A DNA stretch of 38,561 bases from assembly GCA_017425345.1 (NCBI GenBank), contig JAFOML010000013.1, positions 1-38,561 on the forward strand. Reading direction: 5' to 3'. This document shows, one piece after another, positions 6,986 to 15,789 of this stretch. Origin of the DNA: Eubacterium sp. GTDB taxonomy: Bacteria; Bacillota_A; Clostridia; Peptostreptococcales; Anaerovoracaceae. Each line of letters begins with the position of its first letter. Within the stretch, counting starts at the first letter, position 1. The notes under the pieces are model-generated. The model ran no database searches. It had not been told where the DNA came from and saw only the letters and a program-made list of their open reading frames with translations. A program made the translations under genes and the position numbers.

Positions 6986-8275
6986 ATGAATTTTGTTAAA
7001 GAAAACATCCGGGACTTCTACTTGCGTGACGTACAGATCGAGACCATCTTCATCAACGAATATCTGCCGGCAGCGCCGGGAGACTATGTGAAGGTCTATA
7101 TCTACGGGTACATGTATGCTGAGCTGGGGCTCGAGATGTCAAACGCCCGCATTGCGCAGCAGCTTGGACTCAGCGAAAAGAAGGTCAATGAGGCCTGGGA
7201 ATACTGGGAAAAAATGGGAACGATCCGGAAGCTCTATCTCGATAGAGACGGAAAGATCGATTTTACCGTGGAATTTATGAACCTGAAGTCACTCATGTAC
7301 GGGAAGGGTGACTACGCTAAAGAGCCGTCGGAGCAGGAAAGCGTACAGGTTTTCGGAAACGAAGGCATCCGGCAGATGTTTGACCGGATGGAGAACCTGC
7401 TCGGCAGGACGATGAGCTCCACCGAGGTGAAACGCGTGCTGGCATGGGTTTCGGATTATAAGATCCGACCGGATGTGGTTCTGTACGGTTTGGAGTACTG
7501 TCTGGAAAAAGGCAAGGATAATCTCCGCTATGTAGAGAGTGTACTGAAGGGGTGGAACGAGGAAGGTCTGCTCAATGTGGAGGATGTCACAAGGCATCTT
7601 TCGGAGGTGGATCAGCGGTTTTATCAGTACAGGCGGGTGCTTCGTGCGTTGGGATTCCAACGGAATGCGACGGAAGAGGAAAAGCGCATGATGGACAGCT
7701 GGTTCGACATGTACGGATTCAGCATGGATCGTGTTCTGGAAGCCTGCGCCAAGACTGCGGGGATCGCAAGTCCGAATTTTAACTATGTCAATAAAGTGCT
7801 GGTGAACTGGAAGAGCGAGGCGCAGCGCCGCGGGGACGGCGATGTGAACAAGAAGATCACGATCAATCAGGCCCAGCTCAGAAAATATTATTCTTATCTG
7901 CGGGAGAAGGAAGCCCGGGAAGCGGATGAAAGGCTTGCCGAGATTTACAGTAAGATCCCGCGTATCCGGGAGATCGACCGCCGCAGCACGGAGCTCGGGG
8001 CGACGCTTTCGAAAGCGCTGATCCTGGGCAGCGAAGGGGACCAGGGCCCGGAGATCCGCGAACAGATGGAACGACTCGCGGAAGAACGGGCCGTACAGCT
8101 GACGGATCACGATTATCCGATGGATTACACAGACATTCATTATCTCTGTGAAAAATGTCATGATACTGGTATTACAGATCTGGGGGAACGCTGCAGCTGC
8201 GCGATCGAACGCACAGAAGAAGCGGAGATCTGGTACATGCAGGGGGGAGAAAATGGGGAGAACAGACAGAGCTAG
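6986..8275 (+). CDS. DnaD-family primosome protein fused to the N-terminal domain of a DnaC/DnaI-like helicase loader
   Basis: 429 residues. A winged-helix DnaD N-domain (about 35-105) is followed by two DnaD/DnaB_2 repeats, each ending in the family motif: RYVESVLKGWNEEGL (181-195) and NYVNKVLVNW (266-275). After a charged helical region (about 300-375) comes a tail with IPRIREIDRR and a zinc knuckle C388-x2-C391 with DTG, then C403-x-C405. That tail resembles the N-terminal domain of clostridial DnaC-like loaders, which normally precedes an AAA+ ATPase. Here there is no AAA+ domain; the gene stops and an FtsB/DivIC-like gene overlaps it by 23 bases. The likely role is helicase loading with the adjacent DnaB. 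The fusion reading is inference from the motif pattern. Confidence 0.88.
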   Translation: MNFVKENIRDFYLRDVQIETIFINEYLPAAPGDYVKVYIYGYMYAELGLEMSNARIAQQLGLSEKKVNEAWEYWEKMGTIRKLYLDRDGKIDFTVEFMNLKSLMYGKGDYAKEPSEQESVQVFGNEGIRQMFDRMENLLGRTMSSTEVKRVLAWVSDYKIRPDVVLYGLEYCLEKGKDNLRYVESVLKGWNEEGLLNVEDVTRHLSEVDQRFYQYRRVLRALGFQRNATEEEKRMMDSWFDMYGFSMDRVLEACAKTAGIASPNFNYVNKVLVNWKSEAQRRGDGDVNKKITINQAQLRKYYSYLREKEAREADERLAEIYSKIPRIREIDRRSTELGATLSKALILGSEGDQGPEIREQMERLAEERAVQLTDHDYPMDYTDIHYLCEKCHDTGITDLGERCSCAIERTEEAEIWYMQGGENGENRQS

Positions 8276-8561
8276 GAGAAGACGGTTCAGAGTGAACAGG
8301 ACCAGGGCGATCATGGCGCTCATCATTGCGCTTGTCGTGGGTATGTTCGCTCTTTCTGTGAAGAACATCATCGATCTTCATCAGGAGCGCGCGCAACTGA
8401 AGACGGAACGCGAGGTCTTGGCAAATCAGAAAGAGGATCTTGAGACGGAACTGAAGCACATCAACGAGAATAACTATATCGAAGAGCAGGCCCGGACGCA
8501 GCTGAATATGGTCATGCCGGGCGAAAAGCTTTACATTGTCAGCGGAAGTGAGGACGAATGA
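8253..8561 (+). CDS. FtsB/DivIC-like septum formation protein
   Basis: 102 residues: an Arg-rich cytoplasmic N-terminus (MGRTDRARRRRFRVNR), one transmembrane helix (about 19-40), an extracellular coiled coil (about 44-72) and the family end block IEEQARTQLNMVMPGEKLYIV. Such proteins join FtsL/DivIB in the divisome and help control septal wall synthesis. The ATG at 8253 is chosen because AGGGGGGAGA lies just upstream and the membrane topology fits; a longer in-frame reading from 8148 would only add residues encoded inside the previous gene. It overlaps the DnaD gene by 23 bases and ends in an ATGATG junction with rnmV. FtsB, DivIC and FtsL cannot be separated by eye. Confidence 0.85.
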   Translation: MGRTDRARRRRFRVNRTRAIMALIIALVVGMFALSVKNIIDLHQERAQLKTEREVLANQKEDLETELKHINENNYIEEQARTQLNMVMPGEKLYIVSGSEDE

Positions 8562-9124
8562 TGAGACAGGAGCACATCCTGGAGGTCATCGTCGTCGAAG
8601 GACGGGATGATACGGCAGCGATACGCCGCGCAGTGGATGCGGATACGATCGAGACGCACGGATTCGGAATGAGCGAGGAGATGTGGAAGCGCATCGCGGC
8701 AGCCGCAGAAAGCCGGGGAATCATTGTCTTTACAGACCCGGACTATGCCGGGGAGCAGATCCGGCGGAAGGTTCGCGAACGGTTTCCGGAGAGCAAGCAG
8801 GCTTATCTGCCACGCGCGCTCGCAGAGAAGAAGGGGAATATCGGCGTGGAAAACGCTTCACCGGAGGCGATCCGCGAGGCGCTTGCCAAAGCGCACGTGA
8901 CGAAGAGCGGGAAGGAACCTCTGTTTACGTTTGAAGACCTGGCGGAAGCCGGCCTTACAGGCGGTCCCGGCAGCCGCGACAGACGCCGTAAGGTCTGCGA
9001 TATACTGGGGATCGGATACGGAAATGCTGCCGCGACACTCACAAGACTGAATGGATACGGCATAACGAAAGAGGAATTTTATGGAGCTTTACAATCCGGC
9101 AGTGATCCGGGCGATCCGAAATAA
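8558..9124 (+). CDS. rnmV: Ribonuclease M5 (5S rRNA maturase)
   Basis: Toprim-family endonuclease that cuts both sides of the 5S rRNA precursor. It is 188 residues, normal length. Toprim motifs visible: VVEGRDD (about 11-17, catalytic Glu) and FTDPDYAGEQIRRKV (about 60-75, the DxD-type metal site). The family block LPRALAEKKGNIGVENA follows, and the C-terminal domain has a GPGSRDRR-type segment. Two ATG codons (8558 and 8561) are possible; the first shares ATGA with the previous stop. Adjacency to rsmA, with a 44-base overlap, is the classical Bacillota arrangement. Confidence 0.95.
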   Translation: MMRQEHILEVIVVEGRDDTAAIRRAVDADTIETHGFGMSEEMWKRIAAAAESRGIIVFTDPDYAGEQIRRKVRERFPESKQAYLPRALAEKKGNIGVENASPEAIREALAKAHVTKSGKEPLFTFEDLAEAGLTGGPGSRDRRRKVCDILGIGYGNAAATLTRLNGYGITKEEFYGALQSGSDPGDPK

Positions 9125-9953
9125 GTACGGATTCCGGTTCTCCAAGAGTCTCGGGCAGAACTTCCTGACTTCGAAGGAAGTGATCGACGGAATCGTCGAA
9201 GGCGCCGGGATCGGTCCGAAGGATCTGATCATTGAGATCGGTCCGGGGATCGGCGTACTGACGCAGGCTGCTGCGGAGGCCGGTGATAAGGTCATTGCGA
9301 TTGAACTCGACAGCAACCTGATCACGATTCTGGCGGACACCTTGTCCGGATACGAGAATGTGGAGGTTTTGAACCAGGACGTTCTCAAGACGGATCTCAC
9401 AGGGCTGATCGAAACAGAAAAACAAGGACGGGAACACGTCCGGATCATCGGAAACCTGCCTTACTATATTACGACGGCGATCATCATGAAGCTGCTGGAG
9501 GAACGGATTCCATGCGACAGCATAACGATCATGATGCAGAAGGAAGTGGCACAGAGGATCGTCTCACCTCCCGGAAGCCGTGTTTACGGTGCACTGTCGG
9601 TCGCAGTGCAGTATTATTGTGAAGTGGAAATCGTGGAAGAGGTGCCGAAGGAATCGTTTATGCCGATGCCGAAGGTGGATTCTACGGTGATCACACTGTA
9701 TCCGCGCAAAGAGCCGCGCGTGGAGCTTATCGATGAGAATCTGTTCTTCCGGCTGGTAAAAGCCGGTTTTGGACAGCGAAGAAAGACTCTTACGAACTCG
9801 CTGAGACAGGCAGGGTTCACCCGGGAAGAGATCGAACAGGCGCTTTCTGCCTGTGGAATCGAACAGAAGCGGAGAGCGGAGACGCTTTCCGTGGAGGATT
9901 TTGGCGCGATTGCGAATTTCTTTTCCGGAAACAGAGTAGTACAAGGAGAATAA
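9081..9953 (+). CDS. rsmA: RsmA (KsgA) 16S rRNA dimethyladenosine transferase
   Basis: Dimethylates two adjacent adenines in helix 45 of 16S rRNA, a late small-subunit assembly step. It is 290 residues. SLGQNFL (23-29) is the N-terminal signature, EIGPGIGVLT (52-61) the SAM motif and NLPYYIT (125-131) the catalytic motif IV. FGQRRKTLTNSLR in the C-terminal domain contacts rRNA. The start at 9081 lies inside rnmV (44-base overlap), gives the normal N-terminus, and has a GAGGAATTTT region upstream. No motif is altered. Confidence 0.97.
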   Translation: MELYNPAVIRAIRNKYGFRFSKSLGQNFLTSKEVIDGIVEGAGIGPKDLIIEIGPGIGVLTQAAAEAGDKVIAIELDSNLITILADTLSGYENVEVLNQDVLKTDLTGLIETEKQGREHVRIIGNLPYYITTAIIMKLLEERIPCDSITIMMQKEVAQRIVSPPGSRVYGALSVAVQYYCEVEIVEEVPKESFMPMPKVDSTVITLYPRKEPRVELIDENLFFRLVKAGFGQRRKTLTNSLRQAGFTREEIEQALSACGIEQKRRAETLSVEDFGAIANFFSGNRVVQGE

Positions 9954-9958
9954 GCAGC

Positions 9959-11953
9959 ATGGAGAATGACAAGAAGAGTATTATCCGCAGAATATTGAAT
10001 AACAGCATCGTGATGTGCTTTCTGGTGGCATTTCTGATCGAACTGATCGCAGAGACACTGGGAAGACAGCAGACGCCCGGACTGGGCGGGCTGCAGTTTA
10101 TGGTTTCACATCCGGTCGTGTTTTTCTATAATGTTCTGCTGATCTTTGCAACACTGTCGATTTCGATTCTGTTCCGCCGCAGAGCGTTCATGATGGCGCT
10201 GATCGCGCTTCCGTGGATGGCGATCGCGGTGACAAACGGCGTTATCCTGATGCAGCGGATGACACCGTTCACGATGAAGGATCTCAGCGCCATGACAGAA
10301 GGCATGACGATCCTGACGAACTATATGTCTGTGGGCGAGATCGCGGGAATTGTCGCGGTGCTTGTTCTGCTGATCGCCGCATTCGTGGTTCTTCTGATCA
10401 AGGGGCCAAGAGTCGCGCATCCGGCAAGCCTTCGGAAAAGGCTTGCGGCGGTCGTTCTGATCTTTGTCTGCACCTTTGGCGCGACCGTAGGTCTTGTCCG
10501 ACTCAACGTCCTGAGTACGTTCTTCGGCAATCTGGCTTACGCGTACCGGGATTACGGCGTGCAGTACTGCTTCGTCAATACCTGGCTGAATACCGGCATC
10601 AGAAAGCCGTCCGGCTATTCGGAAGAGGCCGTTCAGAAGATCATCCGGGATGCAGGCATCAGCAAGAGCGGTGTTGTGAAGCTGGAGCAGAAAGAAAAAG
10701 AAATGACTAAACCGAACATTCTGTTCCTGCAGCTGGAATCCTTTGTGGATCCGACGCTGTTCAACAAGTTCAAGTACTCGGACGATCCGATCCCGTATTA
10801 CAGAAGCCTGATGAAGAAGTACTCCTCCGGCAGCCTCACGGTGCCGGCCTGCGGCGCCGGAACGGCAAATACCGAGTTTGAGACGATGACGGGTATTTCG
10901 GTCAAGTTCTTTGGTCCGGGAGAATATCCGTTCAAGGCGATCCTCAAGGATGAGCCGGCAGAATCCGCGGCATCCGATCTGAAGCTGCAGGGGTATTCAA
11001 CCCATGCGATCCACAATCACAGAGCGCTGTTCTATAACCGCAATACGGTCTTTGATAACATCGGTTATGATACATTTACCTCTGTCGAGTACATGAGCGG
11101 CGTCACCTATACGCCGAAGAACTGGGCAAGGGACGAACTGCTGACCTCTCAGATCATGGATGCTATGAAGTCCTCCAAAGAGAGAGACTATATCTATACG
11201 ATTTCCGTACAGGGCCACGGAAAATATCCTTCGGAGAAGCTGATCGCACATCCGAATATCCGTGTGACCAAGGCCCCGAACGATGAAATGCGGAATCAGT
11301 ACGAGTACTACGCGAATCAGGTCAACGAGATGGACACCTTCGTCAAAGAGCTGACGGAGACCCTTGCGGCGTTCGATGAGCCGGTCATTCTGGTGATGTA
11401 CGGCGACCATATACCTGCGCTGGACATCAGTGAAGAGGACTATGACGCCAAAGATCTGTACCAGACGCAGTACATCATCTGGAGCAACTATCCGATGAGC
11501 CGAAAGGAGAAGGACCTGACGTCCTATCAGCTGATGGCGGAGGTGATGGACCGTCTGGACATCCATACCGGTACGACGTTCCGGTTCCATCAGAACGTAA
11601 AGCATAACTCCGAATCGTATCTGACCGATCTGAAAACACTGAGCTATGACATACTTTACGGCAAGTTTTACGCGTATGGCGGCAGCAACCCGTGGAAACC
11701 GGCAGGCATGAAGATGGGCGTCAAGGAGATCCGCATCAGCAAGGTCGTGAATGTCGGCGGCAAGTATTACATCAAGGGTAAGAACTTTACCGAGCGCAGC
11801 AAGATCACGCTGGATGGAGAGACGCTCAATACAACGTATCTGAGTCCGAGCCTGCTTGGCCTGGATGAAGAGGTGGATCCGAACGATGCCGCGCGGATGA
11901 AGGTCAGCCAGATCGATAAGAACAGCAAGTCGATCATCAGTACTACGGAGTAA
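9959..11953 (+). CDS. LTA-synthase-like sulfatase-fold membrane phosphotransferase with an IPT-like C-terminal extension
   Basis: 664 residues. About five transmembrane helices (roughly 16-34, 50-72, 78-98, 126-148, 162-184) precede an extracellular alkaline-phosphatase/sulfatase-type domain (about 250-545). The domain has NILFLQLESF (metal-ligand Glu at about 260), GTANTEFE (putative nucleophile Thr at about 302), SVQGHGKYP (His at about 420) and YGDH (481-484). This pattern fits LtaS/LTA synthase-like enzymes that transfer glycerol phosphate from phosphatidylglycerol. Residues about 587-660 form an extra beta-rich tail (IRISKVVNVGGKYYIKGKNF) that looks like an IPT/TIG immunoglobulin-like domain and should sit outside the cell. 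It starts five bases after rsmA and belongs to the same run of genes. The exact polymer made cannot be told from sequence. Confidence 0.85.
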   Translation: MENDKKSIIRRILNNSIVMCFLVAFLIELIAETLGRQQTPGLGGLQFMVSHPVVFFYNVLLIFATLSISILFRRRAFMMALIALPWMAIAVTNGVILMQRMTPFTMKDLSAMTEGMTILTNYMSVGEIAGIVAVLVLLIAAFVVLLIKGPRVAHPASLRKRLAAVVLIFVCTFGATVGLVRLNVLSTFFGNLAYAYRDYGVQYCFVNTWLNTGIRKPSGYSEEAVQKIIRDAGISKSGVVKLEQKEKEMTKPNILFLQLESFVDPTLFNKFKYSDDPIPYYRSLMKKYSSGSLTVPACGAGTANTEFETMTGISVKFFGPGEYPFKAILKDEPAESAASDLKLQGYSTHAIHNHRALFYNRNTVFDNIGYDTFTSVEYMSGVTYTPKNWARDELLTSQIMDAMKSSKERDYIYTISVQGHGKYPSEKLIAHPNIRVTKAPNDEMRNQYEYYANQVNEMDTFVKELTETLAAFDEPVILVMYGDHIPALDISEEDYDAKDLYQTQYIIWSNYPMSRKEKDLTSYQLMAEVMDRLDIHTGTTFRFHQNVKHNSESYLTDLKTLSYDILYGKFYAYGGSNPWKPAGMKMGVKEIRISKVVNVGGKYYIKGKNFTERSKITLDGETLNTTYLSPSLLGLDEEVDPNDAARMKVSQIDKNSKSIISTTE

Positions 11954-11975
11954 TCCGCTGAAAAGGAGGTCAGTC

Positions 11976-12509
11976 ATGAAAGACCTTGAGACAGAACGCC
12001 TGAGCCTCAGGATGTTCACAGAAGCAGACGCGGAAGGTCTGTATGCATATGCGAAAAACCCGAACGTCGGGCCTCACGCAGGATGGAAGCCGCATGAGAG
12101 TGTTTCCGAATCGGCAGAGATCATCCGGGATCTGTTCGGACCGGCGGAATCCTGGGCGATCCGGCTGAAGGGGGAGGACCGCATCATCGGAGCGATTGGT
12201 CTGGAACCGGACCGGCACAGGGATGAGAATTCCCGGGAGATCGGTTATTCCCTCGCGGAAGATATGTGGGGAAAGGGCCTGATGACGGAAGCCTGCCGGG
12301 AGGTGATCCGGTTCGCGTTTGAGGAGCTTCAGCTTCCCATCGTCTCGATCTGCACGTCACCGTCGAACAGCAGATCCCAGAGAGTTATTGAAAAGTGCGG
12401 GTTTGTTTACGAAGGGACCCTTCGCAGGTCCTATCAGACCTACACGGGAGAGTGCAGGGACTCCCGCTGTTATTCCCTGTTAAGAGAAGAGTACTATGGT
12501 AAACGATAA
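11976..12509 (+). CDS. GNAT-family N-acetyltransferase (RimJ/RimL-like)
   Basis: 177 residues. The opening TERLSLRMFTEADAEGLY is typical of RimJ/RimL/YdaF-type acetyltransferases. The acetyl-CoA part is seen in EIGYSLAEDMWGKGLMTEA, where WGKG is the pyrophosphate-binding turn, and in the closing block NSRSQRVIEKCGFVYEGTLR. These enzymes acetylate protein N-termini or small amines; the substrate here is unknown. AAAAGGAGG lies just upstream of the ATG. Its 3' end overlaps the next gene by 14 bases, so the two are probably co-translated. Confidence 0.88.
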   Translation: MKDLETERLSLRMFTEADAEGLYAYAKNPNVGPHAGWKPHESVSESAEIIRDLFGPAESWAIRLKGEDRIIGAIGLEPDRHRDENSREIGYSLAEDMWGKGLMTEACREVIRFAFEELQLPIVSICTSPSNSRSQRVIEKCGFVYEGTLRRSYQTYTGECRDSRCYSLLREEYYGKR

Positions 12510-15500
12510 GAAATACAAGGACGCAAACTATCCCTGCCGGAGGATCACCGAGCTGAAAGAGCTGATCTATTCCAGCGAACGGCTCTTTGCCGATAAGCCT
12601 GCATTCTATCAGAAGCGGGTAAAGGGCGGAGAGTATGAGGCGATCAGCTATACGGAGACCGTCCGGATGATGCGCGCGCTTGGAACCCGGCTTACGGATA
12701 TGGAGCTGTCCGGCAAGAAGATCGGCGTGATCGGCGAAAGCCGGTTTTACTGGGTGCTGACGTACTTTACCGTCGTCTGCGGCGTCGGTGTGATCGTGCC
12801 GCTGGACAAGAATCTGCCGGACGGAGAGCTGCAGGGCCTGATCGAAAGAGCAGGTCTGTCGGCAATCGTCTATTCCGATTCCTGTCGCAAAAAGGTCCGT
12901 CATATGATGGAGCTGTCGGAGAGCCCGGTTGAAGTTTTTGTATCCATGGACGAAAAGACCCATGCCGGCGAAGGCCGCTATTCCCTCGAGAAGCTGATCG
13001 AGGAAGGACAGCAGCTTCTGGACGCGGGCGACGAACGTTACGTAAACGTGGATATCGATCCGGATCAGATGTCGACTCTGCTCTTCACCTCCGGAACGAC
13101 CGGAGCGGCGAAGGGTGTCATGCTGTCGCACCGCAATCTGGCGACGAATGTCATGCAGCTTTCGGCGTACTTCAACGTGCCGGAACCGAAGATCGGACTG
13201 TCGATCCTCCCGCTGCACCACGTATATGAGATGACCTGTGATGTATGGACGTCGTTCTACCAGGGCGCATCAATCGCGTTCTGTGAGGGACTCAAGTACA
13301 TCCAGAAGAATATGAAGGAGATCCACCCCACCGTTATGCTGGGCGTGCCGCTCGTGTTTGAAAAGTTCTATAAAGGCATGTGGAAGCAGGCCAAGAAGAG
13401 CGGCGAGGAGGAGAAACTCAGGAATGCGATCGATCTGTCGAAGCGTCTGAAGCTGTACCGCAGCCCGGCGATCGTAAAGCGCATGTTCAAGTCGGTGCAC
13501 GATTCCTTCGGCGGACGGATCTCGTTCATCGAGGGCGGCGCTGCGGCGGACCCGTTCATCATCGAGGAGTTTGAAGCGATGGGCATTCCGCTGATCCAGG
13601 GCTATGGAATGAGCGAATGCGCGCCGATCATCGCGCTGAACCGTGACCGTTACCGCATGGCGGGCCCGGTGGGACAGCCGGTCCAGGACGCGGACGTCCG
13701 TGTCATCAACCAGGATGAGGATGGCATCGGGGAGGTCATCGTAAAGAGTGACAGCGTGATGATGGGATACTTCGAGGATCCGGAAGCGACTGCGGAAGTG
13801 ATCCGGGATGGATGGCTGCACACGGGAGACCTCGGCTATTTTGATTCGGATGGATTCCTGTACCTGACGGGCAGATCCAAGACGGTCATTGTGACTAAGG
13901 GCGGCAAGAACATCTTCCCGGAGGAAGTGGAGCAGGTCTTTGAGAAGAATCCGTTTATCAGCGAAGTTCTGGTCTACGGCACAGAGGACGAGCACGTAGG
14001 AAACGTGATCATCACGGCAGAGATCTATCCGGATTTTGAAGCGCTGAAGAAAGAGAAGGGAGAGATGGTCTCGAGCGAGATCTATCACTTCTATAAAGAC
14101 CTCGCGGACCAGATCAACGAAGAAATGCCTCCGTACAAGGCGGTACGCCGCGTGCGGATCAGAGATACCGAGTTCATTAAGACAACTTCCGGAAAGATCA
14201 AGCGCTACGGAAACCGTTCTGAGACAGCGATTTCGGAAGAGCTTGACGAAGAGCGTCCGGTCGGATATCGCGACCTGAAGAAGAAAGAGCAGCGCCAGGC
14301 GTCGGAGTTCAGCCGGAAGATCCGGAAGTCACAGGATCCTGCCATTCTGCATAAGGATGTGCGTGCGGTCAGCGACGCAAGAGAATTGCTGTCCGGCAGC
14401 TGTGACCGGTTTGGTAAAAATGTCTGGTATCATGGAAAAGACGGAAGCCAGGTCACGTACCAGCAGGTCTGGTCGGATGTCGTCGGACTCGGAACCGCGA
14501 TGTGGAACCGCGGGATCAGCGGCGTGACTGCGATTCTCGGGGATCCGGGGCAGATGCTCCTGACAGGACTGATGACCGTTTTGGCCGGAACGGGAACCGC
14601 CTTCCTCGCGGACGTGGAAGAGGAACCGGCGGCTCTGGCATGGCAGCTCCGCAGCACAGGCGCAGAGACCGTGATGACCGACGAGGCGCATCTGCCGCTG
14701 CTTGCGAAAGCAATCGCAGAGAACGAGACAAACGTACGCAGAATCCTGTTCTGCGGTGGACCCGCGGCAATTGCGGGTGCCGGAACTGCGCTTCCGGCAG
14801 AGACGGAAGTCCTGTACTGGGAGCAGCTCGCAGCGGAAGGAAAGGATCAGGCGGCACAGGGCGACCGGCAGTTCCTGGATGCGGAGGTGAGCGCGGCAAA
14901 CGACGCTCTGATCGTCTATCCGGAGGAGCTTCGGAGCAAGGTCGTTCTCTCGCACTGGAACCTTGCGGAGACCATCATGGCAGCAGCGTCGCTCGTGAGT
15001 TACGAAGCGGACGATGTGGCCGTGCTGTGCACGCCGATGCATAACCTTTTCGGGCTGTATATGTCCGTTCTGATGCCATTCTATAAAGGCGCATCAGTCA
15101 TGGAAGCGGCGGAGGAGACTGCGGCAGACTGTAAGCCGACGATCCTCGCGGCGGACAGCACGTATATCGACCGTCTGGTCGAATCGATCACAGAGGGAAC
15201 GGAGAAGAAGCTCTCCGGCGTATTCCGTCACCGCGGCAGGATCCGCAAGAATCTGCGCGGAATATTCGGAAAAGAGCTCCGGATGATGATCCGCGGCGGA
15301 GAGTTCTACGATCCGGATATGCGGCGGCTGCTGAAGGATCTGAAGATCCTGCCGGTCGCAAGTGCTTTGACACCGGACAAAACCTCCATCATCGCCATGC
15401 AGCCGGACAAGCAGCAGCTCATAAGACCGGACTCGGTCGGACATCTGCTGCCGGGCGTCCGCGTCAATGTGGTGACGAAGGACGGCGAGCAGGACGGTGA

Positions 15501-15615
15501 AGTCCTGGTGAAAGGCGGCAGTCTGAACCACAGTGGAAAGAGCGGGGAAGACCGCTGGATCTCTGCGGAATTCAGCGGGAAGCTGGATGAGGACGACTTC
15601 CTGTATATCAGATAG
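12496..15615 (+). CDS. Tandem AMP-binding (acyl-CoA synthetase-like) protein with a degenerate second half
   Basis: 1039 residues. The first unit (about 10-580) is a complete ANL adenylating enzyme of the long-chain acyl-CoA ligase type: P-loop FTSGTTGAAKG (197-207), A5 motif GYGMSE (369-374), TGD (443-445), TGR (458-460) and the C-domain lysine in TTSGKIKR (K567). The second unit (about 625-1039) is a recognisable copy: SHWNLAETIM parallels SHRNLATNVM, and FYKGASVME parallels FYQGASIAF. Its P-loop position, however, reads YPEELRSK (809-815), the A5 motif is lost, and it stops where the C-terminal catalytic domain should begin. Expected chemistry is ATP-dependent activation of a fatty acid by the first half; the second half is probably structural or regulatory. 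The two halves are in one uninterrupted frame, so this is a fused duplication and not a frameshift. Confidence 0.88.
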   Translation: MVNDKKYKDANYPCRRITELKELIYSSERLFADKPAFYQKRVKGGEYEAISYTETVRMMRALGTRLTDMELSGKKIGVIGESRFYWVLTYFTVVCGVGVIVPLDKNLPDGELQGLIERAGLSAIVYSDSCRKKVRHMMELSESPVEVFVSMDEKTHAGEGRYSLEKLIEEGQQLLDAGDERYVNVDIDPDQMSTLLFTSGTTGAAKGVMLSHRNLATNVMQLSAYFNVPEPKIGLSILPLHHVYEMTCDVWTSFYQGASIAFCEGLKYIQKNMKEIHPTVMLGVPLVFEKFYKGMWKQAKKSGEEEKLRNAIDLSKRLKLYRSPAIVKRMFKSVHDSFGGRISFIEGGAAADPFIIEEFEAMGIPLIQGYGMSECAPIIALNRDRYRMAGPVGQPVQDADVRVINQDEDGIGEVIVKSDSVMMGYFEDPEATAEVIRDGWLHTGDLGYFDSDGFLYLTGRSKTVIVTKGGKNIFPEEVEQVFEKNPFISEVLVYGTEDEHVGNVIITAEIYPDFEALKKEKGEMVSSEIYHFYKDLADQINEEMPPYKAVRRVRIRDTEFIKTTSGKIKRYGNRSETAISEELDEERPVGYRDLKKKEQRQASEFSRKIRKSQDPAILHKDVRAVSDARELLSGSCDRFGKNVWYHGKDGSQVTYQQVWSDVVGLGTAMWNRGISGVTAILGDPGQMLLTGLMTVLAGTGTAFLADVEEEPAALAWQLRSTGAETVMTDEAHLPLLAKAIAENETNVRRILFCGGPAAIAGAGTALPAETEVLYWEQLAAEGKDQAAQGDRQFLDAEVSAANDALIVYPEELRSKVVLSHWNLAETIMAAASLVSYEADDVAVLCTPMHNLFGLYMSVLMPFYKGASVMEAAEETAADCKPTILAADSTYIDRLVESITEGTEKKLSGVFRHRGRIRKNLRGIFGKELRMMIRGGEFYDPDMRRLLKDLKILPVASALTPDKTSIIAMQPDKQQLIRPDSVGHLLPGVRVNVVTKDGEQDGEVLVKGGSLNHSGKSGEDRWISAEFSGKLDEDDFLYIR

Positions 15616-15633
15616 AATCAGATAGATATGAAA

Positions 15634-15666
15634 AAGCGGCCGGAACCTATAGGGATCCGGCCGCTT
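15634..15666. terminator. Convergent terminator hairpin 1 (acyl-CoA synthetase gene / nhaC)
   Basis: A perfect 10-base-pair stem (AAGCGGCCGG, 15634-15643, with 15657-15666). On the minus strand it is followed by TTTTT, so it can stop minus transcription; on the plus strand the tail CTATAAA is weak. It sits between convergent genes. Confidence 0.6.
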
Positions 15667-15685
15667 CTATAAACGATCCAAAAAC

Positions 15686-15747
15686 GGCCGGGGACCAGCT
15701 TCGGTAAAGCAGGTCCCCGGCTTCTGTAAAGCAGGTCCCCGGCTTCT
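15686..15747 (-). terminator. nhaC terminator with a duplicated 5' arm
   Basis: On the minus strand GCCGGGGACC pairs with GGTCCCCGGC and is followed by CGTTTTTGG. The 22-base unit carrying the 5' arm is present twice in perfect tandem (15704-15725 and 15726-15747), so either copy can pair with the single 3' arm (plus-strand 15686-15696). Confidence 0.6.
15704..15747. repeat. Perfect 22-base tandem duplication
   Basis: Bases 15704-15725 and 15726-15747 are identical and adjacent. It looks like a recent slippage-type duplication within the terminator region. Confidence 0.95.
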
Positions 15748-15789
15748 GTCCAAGTCTTACATGAGGGTTTTCTGTAATACTACTTGGTA

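Noticed and set aside
15704..15747. Possible minimal CRISPR-like repeat
   Set aside because: The two 22-base units are directly adjacent with no spacer, and no cas genes are present. It is a tandem duplication in a terminator.
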